From the NCBI RefSeq assembly GCF_034259325.1, contig NZ_JAXIVS010000006.1:532361-596360 (forward strand): a DNA stretch of 64,000 nt, read 5' to 3'. The stretch comes from Hyalangium ruber. Its GTDB lineage: Bacteria; Myxococcota; Myxococcia; Myxococcales; Myxococcaceae. The number at the start of each line of letters is the position of its first letter. Within the stretch, counting starts at the first letter, position 1. The notes beneath the pieces are model-generated. The model saw nothing but the letters and a program-made list of their open reading frames with translations, was not told the DNA's origin and made no database searches. The position numbers and the translations under genes were made by a program. Of the stretch, positions 54,479-63,898 are shown piece after piece.

Positions 54479-55920
54479 TTCTGCTCCTCGAGCCAGCCGC
54501 CCTTGAACCCCGCGCGCTCGAGACCTGTACGGAGATAGGGGTTCTTACGCATCACTCGCCACACGAACTGGTTCCTGTGGTTCTCGATCATGGCGATGAT
54601 CGGTCCTTGGTCGATGCCCAGGTAGTCAGTGGCCACCCAACCGAAGCCCGGCACCAGGCGGCCCTCCTTGAGCGGGACGTCGTAGGTGAAGCTGGGGTTG
54701 AAGGAGTCCAGGAATCCGTAGGTGGAGTAGATGTGCTCGCCGTAGCGGCGATGCATCTCCATGACCGCTGGGATTGCGATCTCGGGGGCGAATGGGATGG
54801 ATGCGGCGGCGGCGGTAGGCGCCAGGGTGCCATCGTCATGGATCCCCGGGCCTCGGGCCGCGTAGCTGCGAAACAACCGGCGCTTGCCCTGATAGTCGAG
54901 CTCCACATCGGCCGGCCCGTCGCAGGCGGTCAAGCCCCAGACGTCCTGCCCGTATCCCTTCCAGACTTCGGACTGACTCATCGCATACGCGCGCTGTGCA
55001 TACGTGGCGCGGCGGCTGTTCTCGAAGTAGTCGATCCCTCGGCCGCGCATGTAGTCGTCCTGGATGCCGCGGAAGTCCACCCACACATGGCTGTATTGGT
55101 GACCGAAGAGGGGAGGGAAGCTCAGATGCTCCTGGCCGAAGAAGGTCCCCCAGGACTCCCCGTAGCCAGAGGCCCACTCCTGCCAGGCATTCGGTTCGAC
55201 GGGAAACGTCGGCGAGCCCAGGGCGAGGAGCACCATCAGCATCGCCTCGTTGTATCCCCTCCAGTCGTAGGGGATGAAGCCGGCCTCGGGTGACCAGCCA
55301 TGCGAAATGGCGGGCGGGCGGGTCTGGGCCCAGCGCCAGTCGACCCTGCGATAGAGCTTGTCGGCCAGCTTCCGGATCTCTGCTTCCTGCGGCGAGTCGC
55401 CATCGAAGTAGGACTGAGCGAAGAGCACCCCGCCCAGGAGCAAGGCAGTATCGACGGTGGAGAGCTCGTTCGTCTCGAAGCGATGCCCCGACCTCATGTC
55501 GAGGAAGTGGTAGAAGAACCCCCGGTAGCCGCTCACGCCGCTGGCTTCAGGGCCCTGTGGCGCGGCGTGGAGGAAGCGCAGCGTGGTGAGCACCCGGTCT
55601 CTCGCCGCTTCGCGACTCACATAGCCGCGCTCCACGCCAATGCCGTACGCCGTCAGCCCGAAGCCGACCGCGGCGATGCTGCTGGGAGACGGGGTCGGAT
55701 ACCGGTCCGGGATCAGACCGGTCTCCGGGTTCGCCGTTTCCCAGAAGAAGCGAAAGGTTCGCGCCTCCAGATCGTCCAGCCGTTCTTGCGAGGCGGCAGG
55801 TGTGACGCTCGGGGGCGGGCTTGGTTTCGGATTGCTGCAAGTGCAGCCCGCCATCGCGCCCGGGAGGAGCAACGCAGCGACCACGACGGAGAGGAGGGGG
55901 CGGCGGCCCGGGCGTGCCAT
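54475..55920 (-). CDS. GH144-type (PF10091, 'glycoamylase') endo-beta-1,2-glucanase lipoprotein
   Basis: Read from ATG 55920: 481 residues, lipobox AMAGC followed by a Pro/Ser linker. The (alpha/alpha)6 glucanase family pattern runs through the whole length: FFWETANPETGLIPDR, SIAAVGFGLTAYGIGVERG, LSTVDTALLLGGVLFAQSYF, SHGWSPEAGFIPYDWRGYNEAM, PLFGHQYSHVWVDFRGI and YFENSRRATYAQRAY. GH144 members cleave beta-1,2-glucan into sophoro-oligosaccharides. As a lipoprotein it would work at the outer or inner membrane surface, feeding the binding protein. It lies 17 bp after the TonB receptor gene. Confidence 0.88.
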   Translation of the reverse strand: MARPGRRPLLSVVVAALLLPGAMAGCTCSNPKPSPPPSVTPAASQERLDDLEARTFRFFWETANPETGLIPDRYPTPSPSSIAAVGFGLTAYGIGVERGYVSREAARDRVLTTLRFLHAAPQGPEASGVSGYRGFFYHFLDMRSGHRFETNELSTVDTALLLGGVLFAQSYFDGDSPQEAEIRKLADKLYRRVDWRWAQTRPPAISHGWSPEAGFIPYDWRGYNEAMLMVLLALGSPTFPVEPNAWQEWASGYGESWGTFFGQEHLSFPPLFGHQYSHVWVDFRGIQDDYMRGRGIDYFENSRRATYAQRAYAMSQSEVWKGYGQDVWGLTACDGPADVELDYQGKRRLFRSYAARGPGIHDDGTLAPTAAAASIPFAPEIAIPAVMEMHRRYGEHIYSTYGFLDSFNPSFTYDVPLKEGRLVPGFGWVATDYLGIDQGPIIAMIENHRNQFVWRVMRKNPYLRTGLERAGFKGGWLEEQK

Positions 55921-55937
55921 CAAGGAGAACCTCCTCT

Positions 55938-58850
55938 TCAGAAGCTGTAACCCATGCCGAACTGGACGTTGCGCGGCGGAGCCACCAGGGACGAGGGTTG
56001 CCCGAACTTCGGGTTCGCGGCATCGGTCGACGGCGGGATGAACCCGTCGTATCCACCGAAGTTCTTGGCGTTGAAGAGGTTGAAGCACTCCGCGAAGGCG
56101 CTGATTCGGTGCCCCCCGGAGATCGTGAAGTCCTTCGCCAGCCGGACATCCACCTGGCTGAACTGAATGAAGCCGTCCGCCCGGCCTCCATTGCGGCGGA
56201 ACTCGTACTCGGTGGGGCCAAAGCCCTGGGACGCGTCGGAGATGTTGAAGGGCAGGCCGGATCCGAGCGTGATCAGCGTGGACAGCTTGAAATCCAGCGG
56301 CAGCCCCACGATGCCGGAGAGCACGAGGCGGTGACGTTCATCGGTATCGGTGGGAGTGATGGGGCTGTCCTTGACGGTCGGGTAGTCGAAGTTGAAGGTC
56401 GACCCGCGCTCCTCCGCGAAGCCCAGGGTGTAGGCCAGGGACGCGCCCCACTGAATGCCCCACTTCGAGAGATCGCTCGAGTAGCGCTTCTCCGCCGAGA
56501 CCTGCACGCCTTTGTAGGAAGAGGTTCGGTCGTCCACCGAGATGATGACATTGCCGAAGCCGCCCGGCGTCGGGATGAAGTCACGGTTGCCCGTCGACCT
56601 GCGGTTCGCGGGGTAGAAGCCGACGCCGTTCTGGCTGCGGATGTACGTGAGCGTCACCGAGGTGTTGACCGGGCCGAGCTGCTGCCGGACACCGCCGCTG
56701 AACTGGTCGGTGAACTGCGGCTTGGTGTCGTTCTCGAGCAGGTAGATCTCCGGCGACGGCGCCACGCCCTGGTCGATCAGCGAATCGAGCCCCGCCTTGC
56801 TCTGGTACTCGGGCCGCCAGGCGATGGTCGGCTGACCATTGCGGGGGGAGCCATCCTGTGAGAACTGGAAGGTGCGGACCTGGTACAGAAGGCGGAGCCG
56901 CTCGTCCACGGCGGTGTTGAACAGCGTGCGGTCGTAGTAGCGCCCAGCGCCCGCGAAGAGGACCGTGCGTCCGTTGTCCAGCACGTCGAACGCCACGCCG
57001 AGCCGTGGCTGCACCGCCCCCAGGAAGATGGGGCGCTGGTTCCCGTCGGTGATGTAGTTCTCGACCCGGAAGAAGTCAGGCCCGTTCGTCGGCTCGACCA
57101 GGCGCGCGAGCTCTTCTACCGCCGCGCGAACATCCTCGGGCGTCTTGTAGTCATTGTTCAGCGGGTTGCTCTCGACATCCCACCGGAGTCCCACGTTCAC
57201 GGTGAGCCGCCGGGCGATCTCCCAGTCGTCCTGGACGTACACGCCGAACTGCGTGTTGTTGGCCGCCATCTTCGGGTCGCCGACGCCATAGGAGGCTTCG
57301 AACGGGAAGTCGTAGCTGAGGTTGTTGGCGGCGTCCTCGCGGAAGCGGAAGACGGGGTTGCCGAAGAGCGTGCGCGTGATCTGGTACTTCTGGAAGGAGA
57401 GCTTGGCGCCGGTCTTCACCACGTGCTGGCCGGCCAGTTCGAAGTTCGCGAACGTCGCGTCATCGCGCAACGTGAAGGCCCTCTGGGTGATGTCCTGACT
57501 GGTGTCGCGGCCACCCAGCCGGATGACACCCGAGAAGTCTCGCCCCACCAGGTCGGGGGTCGCGGCGGTCGGGTTGAACTGCGAGTCGAGATACTGGAAC
57601 GTGGCTTCATTCGTCAGCGCTCCCAGCCGCAGTTGATGCCTGGCCGCGGCGGTGAGCACGTTGTTGCGCACGTTCTCGGCAGCCTCGAACCCCACCTGAC
57701 CACCGAAGCTGCGGATGTCGGTCTCTCTCCGGATGCTGGCGCTGAGATCCACGGTCTGGTTTCCGGCGGGCCGCCAGGTCAGCTTTCCGAAGCCGAGATG
57801 CTCGCGGAAGGGACTCTTGAAGCTGCCTTCGAATTCGCCGAACAGGCTCTGGTTCTCCGGCGTGGGATTGCCGAGCGTCACCAGGTTCGAGCGGTCCTGG
57901 ACGTTGCCCTCATAGCTCGCGAAGAAGTGCAGCTTGTCCTTTACGAGGGGGCCACCGAGCGCAGCGCCGAACTGGGAGCGCAGCAGATCGGGTCGCTCCA
58001 GGTCCCCCCGCTCCACGTCGAAGTAGTTCCGGGCCGCCAGGGACTTGTTCTGATAGGTGAGGAAGAGGTCGCCGTGGAAGTCGTTTCCGCCCGAGCGCGT
58101 GATGGCGGAGATGATCGCGCCACTGGCCTGCTCGTACTCGGCCTTGTAGTTCTGGCTGATCACGCGGAAGCCGCTGACCGCGAGCTGGGGAAAGGGATTT
58201 CCGCGGCTCGAGTCCTGTCCCACCACTCCGCCTTCGATGACGTTGTTCTTGAGGCTCACTCCGTCCACGAAGACGTTGGTGTTGCGGGCCTCGAGCGCGC
58301 CGGACGAGTAGTTCTTCTTGAACTCGTCGTTGGAGAGGCGAACGCCAGGCGCCAGCGCCGCGAAGTTGAGGAAGTTGCGGGTGCTCTGGGGAAGATTCTC
58401 GATCTCTTCGCGGCTGACGTTGGTGGCGACCTCGGACGTCGAACTCTCTGTCGTCTTTCCCTCGACGACGACGGTCTCGCTCTGGCCGAGATCGAGCGCC
58501 ACGTCCTCCGCGAGGTTGATCTTCAGGTCCACCGTCTGGCCGACCTGCAGGGTGACGGTCCGGAGCACCTCCTTGCCGTCAGGCAGGGTCGCGGTGATCA
58601 AGTACTCACCGGGCTCCAAGCCCGTCAGGAAGTGAGAGCCGTCCGCGCGTACGGTTCCGGTCGCCGAGGCGCCATTGTTCGTATTCACCGCGCGCACGGT
58701 CACGCCGGTGGTCGCCCCGCTGGTCGAGCTGAGGTCCACGCGGATGGTCGCCGTCGTCTTCTGCGCGAGCGCAGGCACGGCCGCTAGCAACACGACAGCT
58801 CCCAACACACCCCACATCCGGTCGATTCTGCTGCCCTGCTTTCTGTTCAT
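55938..58850 (-). CDS. TonB-dependent outer-membrane receptor with carboxypeptidase-like regulatory domain (Oar-like)
   Basis: The start is ATG 58850, overlapping the repressor gene stop (ATGA). The 970-residue protein has a signal peptide (GVLGAVVLLAAVPALAQ), an N-terminal CarboxypepD_reg-like beta-sandwich (about 30-100), a plug domain (about 130-240: VNTNVFVDGVSLKNNVIEG, QASGAIISAITRSGG) and a large beta-barrel ending in an aromatic residue (QFGMGYSF). It would import large glucans or glucan fragments across the outer membrane with TonB-ExbBD energy. By operon it is the entry step of the glucan locus. Confidence 0.92.
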   Translation of the reverse strand: MNRKQGSRIDRMWGVLGAVVLLAAVPALAQKTTATIRVDLSSTSGATTGVTVRAVNTNNGASATGTVRADGSHFLTGLEPGEYLITATLPDGKEVLRTVTLQVGQTVDLKINLAEDVALDLGQSETVVVEGKTTESSTSEVATNVSREEIENLPQSTRNFLNFAALAPGVRLSNDEFKKNYSSGALEARNTNVFVDGVSLKNNVIEGGVVGQDSSRGNPFPQLAVSGFRVISQNYKAEYEQASGAIISAITRSGGNDFHGDLFLTYQNKSLAARNYFDVERGDLERPDLLRSQFGAALGGPLVKDKLHFFASYEGNVQDRSNLVTLGNPTPENQSLFGEFEGSFKSPFREHLGFGKLTWRPAGNQTVDLSASIRRETDIRSFGGQVGFEAAENVRNNVLTAAARHQLRLGALTNEATFQYLDSQFNPTAATPDLVGRDFSGVIRLGGRDTSQDITQRAFTLRDDATFANFELAGQHVVKTGAKLSFQKYQITRTLFGNPVFRFREDAANNLSYDFPFEASYGVGDPKMAANNTQFGVYVQDDWEIARRLTVNVGLRWDVESNPLNNDYKTPEDVRAAVEELARLVEPTNGPDFFRVENYITDGNQRPIFLGAVQPRLGVAFDVLDNGRTVLFAGAGRYYDRTLFNTAVDERLRLLYQVRTFQFSQDGSPRNGQPTIAWRPEYQSKAGLDSLIDQGVAPSPEIYLLENDTKPQFTDQFSGGVRQQLGPVNTSVTLTYIRSQNGVGFYPANRRSTGNRDFIPTPGGFGNVIISVDDRTSSYKGVQVSAEKRYSSDLSKWGIQWGASLAYTLGFAEERGSTFNFDYPTVKDSPITPTDTDERHRLVLSGIVGLPLDFKLSTLITLGSGLPFNISDASQGFGPTEYEFRRNGGRADGFIQFSQVDVRLAKDFTISGGHRISAFAECFNLFNAKNFGGYDGFIPPSTDAANPKFGQPSSLVAPPRNVQFGMGYSF

Positions 58851-59914
58851 GGCAACCTCACTGCTGGACGCCGGGAGCGTCGTTTGGGCGGCTTCTCGGC
58901 GCCGCAAGACTCGCGAACAACCACCTCTGGAACCAACGCGCGCGACACGGGCCGTGAGCGCGTCGGGCTTTCGATGCTGAGCAGGAGCTGCTCCAGCGAC
59001 GACCGGCCGAGCGCCGCGATCTGGACTCGCACCGTGGTCAGCGCGGGACTGACCAGCGAGGCGAGCGGGATGTCGTCGAACCCAGCCACGGCGATGTCGT
59101 CGGGGACGCGCAGACCTGCCTCTCGGAAGGCGACCATGCACCCCACGGCGATCACATCGTTGGCGGCGAAGACCGCATCGGGGTGGTCAGGTTGGGCGGC
59201 CAGGCGTTGCCCGGCGAGGTAACCCGATTTCTCGCTGAAGTCCCCCGGCAGCACCTGCGGCGGGACGCCTGGCAGCGCGGACGCCATCTCGTCGCGATAG
59301 CCGCGCAGACGCTCCTGGGCATCCAGGTTGAGTTCCGGCCCCGCCGCGTGCGCGATCCGCCGGTGACCACACCCGACCAGATGCCTGACCATCGCGCGCG
59401 CGCCGCGGTAGCTGTCGATGGTCAGCGTCGAGTGCCGGGCATCCTCCAGCGGGCTGTTGAGGAGCACGATCGGCAAGGAGCTGGGCAGGTTCTTGTCCAG
59501 GAGCGCGGCGTCGACGTGCGGTGACATGACGAGGAGCCCATCCACCCTGCCTCGCATGGTGCGGATGGCGACGGCGAGCTCCGCCGCATCGCCGTGGGTG
59601 CTCGACAGCAAGAGTTGCAGGCGTCGGAGGCGTGCCACGGCATCGATGCCGCGGATGAGTTCCGAGAAGAACTCACCGTGAAGATCCGGCAACAGAACGC
59701 CTACGACGTTCGTTCGCTGGGTGGCCAGGCTGCGCGCCCCGCTATGCGGCACATAGTGGAGGGAACGCACCGCCGCCAGCACGCGCTTGCGTGTCTCGGC
59801 GCCCACGGTGTCATGGCCGTTCATGACGCGTGACACCGACGCGATCGAAACGCGGGCCTTGCGAGCCACGTCCTTGATGCTGGCTTGCGATCCTTCGCGC
59901 GCGGTTCTGGCCAT
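58847..59914 (-). CDS. LacI-family transcriptional regulator of the glucan locus
   Basis: The 355-residue protein has a LacI helix-turn-helix (SIKDVARKARVSIASVSRVMNG, residues 12-34) with hinge, then the periplasmic-binding-protein-like effector domain (RTNVVGVLLPDLHGEFF, AVFAANDVIAVG, VPDDIAVAGFDDIPLASLVSPALTTV). It ends in a basic tail. It should repress its own operon and the divergent glycosidase until a sugar such as sophorose or glucose-containing ligand binds. Two LacI-type operators lie 16-49 bp upstream of its start (59931-59963). The stop overlaps the receptor start. Confidence 0.95.
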   Translation of the reverse strand: MARTAREGSQASIKDVARKARVSIASVSRVMNGHDTVGAETRKRVLAAVRSLHYVPHSGARSLATQRTNVVGVLLPDLHGEFFSELIRGIDAVARLRRLQLLLSSTHGDAAELAVAIRTMRGRVDGLLVMSPHVDAALLDKNLPSSLPIVLLNSPLEDARHSTLTIDSYRGARAMVRHLVGCGHRRIAHAAGPELNLDAQERLRGYRDEMASALPGVPPQVLPGDFSEKSGYLAGQRLAAQPDHPDAVFAANDVIAVGCMVAFREAGLRVPDDIAVAGFDDIPLASLVSPALTTVRVQIAALGRSSLEQLLLSIESPTRSRPVSRALVPEVVVRESCGAEKPPKRRSRRPAVRLP

Positions 59915-59930
59915 GACCTGGCGCAGTCAT

Positions 59931-59942
59931 GTAAACGTTTTC
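59931..59942. promoter_or_regulatory. LacI-type operator 1
   Basis: GTAAACGTTTTC is a near-palindrome about the central CG (one mismatched pair), the type bound by LacI-family regulators. It begins 17 bp from the repressor start on the repressor side, so repressor binding would block its own promoter. Confidence 0.8.
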
Positions 59943-59951
59943 TCACTCGGC

Positions 59952-59963
59952 GTAAACGTTTTC
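59952..59963. promoter_or_regulatory. LacI-type operator 2
   Basis: An identical 12-base copy, 21 bp from the first (two helical turns), so two dimers could bind the same face of the DNA. It ends 41 bp before the divergent glycosidase start (60005). Confidence 0.8.
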
Positions 59964-60004
59964 CCGATGACGCTGCGCGGCGTGCGGGAGGCTCGAAGGC
60001 GCTC

Positions 60005-63000
60005 ATGACGAAAGCTCTCAGGGAACGCGTTGCCAGGATGGCGGGTGTGGCCTCCGCCGTAGCATCCCTTCTCATCCTCATCGCGGCCGCGCCTGATCCC
60101 TTCGCGCCGATGACCCTCGACACCTTCGATGACCTCACGCCTTGGCGGGTGGCGGCATCGGATGGCGTCTCTGCCACGAAAGCACCAGTGCCCGGAGAGA
60201 AGGGAGGCGCGCTCCGACTTGCCTTCGATCTTGGCCCATCCGCCGGTTACGCCTTCGCACATCGAGACCTTCCGCTCGACCTGCCGGAGAATTTCGAGAT
60301 CACCTTCGTCGTGCGCGGAGAGACAGCGCCCAACAACCTCGAGTTCAAGTTGACGGACGCCAGCGGCGACAATGTCTGGTGGCACGTCCGGCGCGACTTC
60401 CAAGTCCATCGCGAATGGCGCGAAGTGCGAATCAAGAAACGCCAGATCTCCTTCGCTTGGGGGCCTACCGCGGACAAGACGTTGCGCCGCGCCGCGTCGA
60501 TCGAGGTCGTGGTCAGCGCGGGCAGCGGCGGCGGCGCGGGTTGGATCGAGATAGACCAGCTCATGCTCCGGCGCCTTCCGGTCGAGACCGGGGAGCCGCC
60601 GCCGATCGCCGCACGGGCAACATCGGCCAACGCGCTTGCGCCGCTCTCGGTCGACGGCGATCTGGCGACCGCCTGGCGCAGCCCTGCATCCCCTCGTGGC
60701 CCGCAGGCGCTGACGCTCGATCTTGGCCGCATGCGCGAGTTTGGCGGGCTCTCGCTCACATGGGCGCCAGGCGCGCATGCGCGCGACTATGACATCGAGC
60801 TCTCCGACGATGGGCTCCGCTGGCGACTCCTGCGACGCGTACGCGGAGGAGACGGGGGGGAAGATCCGATCTTGGCGACGGAATCGGAAGCCCGCTTCAT
60901 CCGCATCCGGATGGAGAATCCTGGCGGGCAGGGGTTGGGACTGGCGGACATTCGCGTCGAGCCGCTTCCGTTCGGCGCCGATGCGAACGCCTTCCTCATG
61001 GAGCTGGCGCGTCGCGCGCCGCGCGGGCTCCATCCACGCGGATTCGCCGGCGAGCAGAGCTATTGGACGTTGGTCGGCGTCAAGGGAGGCGGCGATGGCG
61101 CGCTCTTGTCCGAGGATGGCGCGCTCGAACTTGGCCGCGGAGGCCCTTCAGTAGAGCCATTCGTCATCGACGCGGCAGGCATCACCACCTGGGCAGATGT
61201 TGAGATCGCTCACCGTCTCGCGGACCACGCTCTGCCGGTGCCGTCCGTGGAATGGACGCATCCCGCCTGGAAGCTGACGGTCAACGCCTTCGTGGCCGGT
61301 GAGCGCGGGAATGATCGCCTCGTTGGCCGCTATACGCTGAGGAATCTCACCCATGCGCCGCTTTCGCTGCGGCTTGCCCTGGTCGTGCGCCCACTGCAGG
61401 TCAATCCGCCGACGCAGTTTCTCACGACGCCGGGAGGTGTGAGCCCCATCCGGAGCATGGCGTGGGACGGCGAGGTGATGAGCGTGGGCGCGCGTCGCAT
61501 TTTCCCGCTCGCGCGTCCCGACATGGCAGGCGTTTCAACGTTCGACAGTGGCGCCTATCCACAACGCCTCATGCGAGCCGATGCAGCAGGCGAGCGCGCG
61601 GTCGAGGATGAGACAGGCCTCGCTTCGGGTGTGCTGGCCTACGATGTTGTGCTGCCTCCGCTCGGCGAAAGGCGCCTCGGCATCGTCGCGCCGCTGACGG
61701 GTGGCACGCCTGCTCTGCCGCACACCGAGCCCGACCGCTGGCTCGATGAAGAGGATGCGCGCGTCGCAGCCTTTTGGCGGAAGGAACTCTCCACCACTCG
61801 GGTGGATGCGGCCGGTGAGGGACGTGCGGTGACGAACGCCCTCCGCACTTCGCTCGCGCACATTCTCATCATGCAGGATGGGCCCATCCTGCGGCCCGGT
61901 GCGCGCTCCTATGCGCGCTCCTGGATCCGCGACGGCGCGATGATCGCCGAGGCGCTCCTTCGGCTGGGGCACGAGGAGGAAGCCAAAGCCTACCTGCGCT
62001 GGTATGCGACGCACCTCTTCCCCAACGGCAAGGTCCCTTGCTGCGTCGATGCGCGCGGAGCCGATCCCGTGCCGGAGAACGACAGCCACGGTGAGTTCAT
62101 CCATCTCGCGGCGGAGGTCTGGCGCTACACCGGCGATCGCGCTCTGCTCCAGTCCGTCTGGCCGAAGGTGGAGGCCGCAGCACGGTACATGAACCAGCAG
62201 CGGCTCTCTGAACGCGTACCGTCCCATCTCGCCACACCGGAGCGGCGCAACCTCTTCGGACTCATGCCGCCTTCCATCTCGCACGAAGGCTATTCAGCGA
62301 AGCCCGCCTACTCCTACTGGGATGACTTCTGGACGCTGCGCGGCTTCGAGGACGCCGTCATGCTCGCGGCAACGTTCGGAGATGCCCAGACGCGGGCGAG
62401 CCTCGCCGCACAGCGTGATGAGTTTCGCACCGATCTGATGACGTCCCTGCGCATGACCGCGCGTCGATTCGATATTCCCTATATTGCCGGCGCCGCGGAC
62501 CTGGGCGATTTCGACGCCACCTCGACGACGATCGCGCTTTCACCCGGGGGACTTCGTCGTCAACTGCCCGCCGATCTCCTGGAAGGAACCTTCGAGCGCT
62601 ACTGGCAGAACTTCACGGCGCGACGTGATGGCGCTGCAGCCTGGAAGGATTACACGCCTTATGAATGGCGCGTTGTCGGCGCGTTCGTCCGTCTCGGACA
62701 CCGCGAGCGCGCCAGGCAGGCCCTCGATTTCTTCATGGGAGATCGTCGCCCACTCGCGTGGAACCAGTGGGCCGAGGTGGTGGGGCGCGTCCCGCGCGAG
62801 CCTCGGTTCATCGGGGACATGCCGCACGGTTGGGTCGCCTCTGATTTCATCCGCTCGGCGCTCGACCTCTTCGTGTACGAGCGGCGCGAGGACGACGCGC
62901 TCGTCATCGCCGCAGGCGTCCCAGAGAACTGGCTGCGCGAAGACGGAGTCCGTATCCAGAACTATCGAACGCCCTGGGGGCCGCTGAGCTTCACCATGCA

Positions 63001-63196
63001 GGCGGAGGGAGACCGTTTGACCGTTCGTCTCCAGGGAAAAGCCCGGCCGCCTGGAGGTTTCATCATCCCCGCCGATCTCTTCGGCCCGTCCGATGCGCTC
63101 GTCGATGGTCGCCGTGTGAAGTGGAGCGGCGCCGAGCTCAAGGTCGTGCGTGCTTCGGCGACCATCGTCCTCATTCGACGCAAGGAAGGGCGTTGA
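60005..63196 (+). CDS. Large secreted six-hairpin glycosidase with F5/8-type (discoidin) domain
   Basis: Read from ATG 60005: 1063 residues with a signal peptide (ARMAGVASAVASLLILIAAA). An N-terminal beta-sandwich (about 30-190) is followed by a discoidin/F5-8C-like domain (about 205-310, SVDGDLATAWRSPASPRG...RFIRIRMENP) and a long catalytic region with (alpha/alpha)6 hairpin character (about 600-1000: RSWIRDGAMIAEALLRLGHEEEAKAYLRW, EFIHLAAEVWRYTGDRALLQSVWPKVEAAARY). The GH family cannot be named. Codon choice (more CTC, CTT, GAT) differs from neighbours. It is divergent from LacI and shares its operators, so it likely depolymerises the same glucan outside the cell. Confidence 0.8.
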   Translation: MTKALRERVARMAGVASAVASLLILIAAAPDPFAPMTLDTFDDLTPWRVAASDGVSATKAPVPGEKGGALRLAFDLGPSAGYAFAHRDLPLDLPENFEITFVVRGETAPNNLEFKLTDASGDNVWWHVRRDFQVHREWREVRIKKRQISFAWGPTADKTLRRAASIEVVVSAGSGGGAGWIEIDQLMLRRLPVETGEPPPIAARATSANALAPLSVDGDLATAWRSPASPRGPQALTLDLGRMREFGGLSLTWAPGAHARDYDIELSDDGLRWRLLRRVRGGDGGEDPILATESEARFIRIRMENPGGQGLGLADIRVEPLPFGADANAFLMELARRAPRGLHPRGFAGEQSYWTLVGVKGGGDGALLSEDGALELGRGGPSVEPFVIDAAGITTWADVEIAHRLADHALPVPSVEWTHPAWKLTVNAFVAGERGNDRLVGRYTLRNLTHAPLSLRLALVVRPLQVNPPTQFLTTPGGVSPIRSMAWDGEVMSVGARRIFPLARPDMAGVSTFDSGAYPQRLMRADAAGERAVEDETGLASGVLAYDVVLPPLGERRLGIVAPLTGGTPALPHTEPDRWLDEEDARVAAFWRKELSTTRVDAAGEGRAVTNALRTSLAHILIMQDGPILRPGARSYARSWIRDGAMIAEALLRLGHEEEAKAYLRWYATHLFPNGKVPCCVDARGADPVPENDSHGEFIHLAAEVWRYTGDRALLQSVWPKVEAAARYMNQQRLSERVPSHLATPERRNLFGLMPPSISHEGYSAKPAYSYWDDFWTLRGFEDAVMLAATFGDAQTRASLAAQRDEFRTDLMTSLRMTARRFDIPYIAGAADLGDFDATSTTIALSPGGLRRQLPADLLEGTFERYWQNFTARRDGAAAWKDYTPYEWRVVGAFVRLGHRERARQALDFFMGDRRPLAWNQWAEVVGRVPREPRFIGDMPHGWVASDFIRSALDLFVYERREDDALVIAAGVPENWLREDGVRIQNYRTPWGPLSFTMQAEGDRLTVRLQGKARPPGGFIIPADLFGPSDALVDGRRVKWSGAELKVVRASATIVLIRRKEGR

Positions 63197-63454
63197 CCCC
63201 GGGCGGGCGGCTGGGGACGGGAATGCAGGCAGGAAGCCGCTTCGGCACCTCGCCTACCCAGGAGGCGGGTAGAGGCGCTCAAGCAGGCTTCTCAACAAAA
63301 GCTCAGTCGTTTTCAGCGCTTAGCTGCTCAGAAAAGAAAGATAAATGCCGTGTCGATCTCGCGCCCGCTGGTTCGACGCATCAATAGAAGCTGAGGTTCA
63401 CCCCCAGGCGAGAGGGCCTGGGAGCCCGGCTCACGACCAGAAAGGGGCACGACA

Positions 63455-63877
63455 ATGCGGTTCATGGTGATTGTGAAGGCGAACAAGGAGTCCGAGGCGG
63501 GCGTTCTTCCAGACGAGAAGCAACTGATCGAGATGGGGAAGTACAACGAGGAGCTGGTGAAGGCTGGCGTGATGCTGGCGGGCGAGGGGCTCAGGGACAG
63601 CTCGAAGGGCGCACGCGTCCGGTTCGAGGGCTCGAAGCGGACCGTGATCGACGGCCCCTTCAGCGAGACGAAGGAGCTCGTCGCCGGCTTCTGGCTGTGG
63701 CAGGTGAAGTCGCGGCAGGAGGCCATCGAGTGGCTCAAGCGCGCGCCCTTCCAGGAGGGCGAGGTAGAAATCCGCCAGGTGGCCGAGTCGGAGGACTTCG
63801 CTGCGAGTGATCCGACGGGCGAGCTGATGAAGAAGGAGGATGAACTCCGCAAGACCCTGGAGTCGCGGCGCAACTAA
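63455..63877 (+). CDS. YCII-domain (DGPF-type) protein
   Basis: The 140-residue single-domain YCII protein starts with RFMVIVKAN and has the DGPFSETKELVAGFWLW hallmark, then a helical, charged C-terminal tail (TGELMKKEDELRKTLESRR). It is a small cytoplasmic ferredoxin-like fold; reaction unknown. A good RBS-like AGAAAGGGG is upstream. The 258 bp before it (63197-63454) contain no gene I can support; there is an AT-richer stretch around 63290-63350. It resembles the N-terminal half of the tandem YCII protein at 30681-31409. Confidence 0.92.
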   Translation: MRFMVIVKANKESEAGVLPDEKQLIEMGKYNEELVKAGVMLAGEGLRDSSKGARVRFEGSKRTVIDGPFSETKELVAGFWLWQVKSRQEAIEWLKRAPFQEGEVEIRQVAESEDFAASDPTGELMKKEDELRKTLESRRN

Positions 63878-63898
63878 GCGGTCCGCCATAGATCATGT

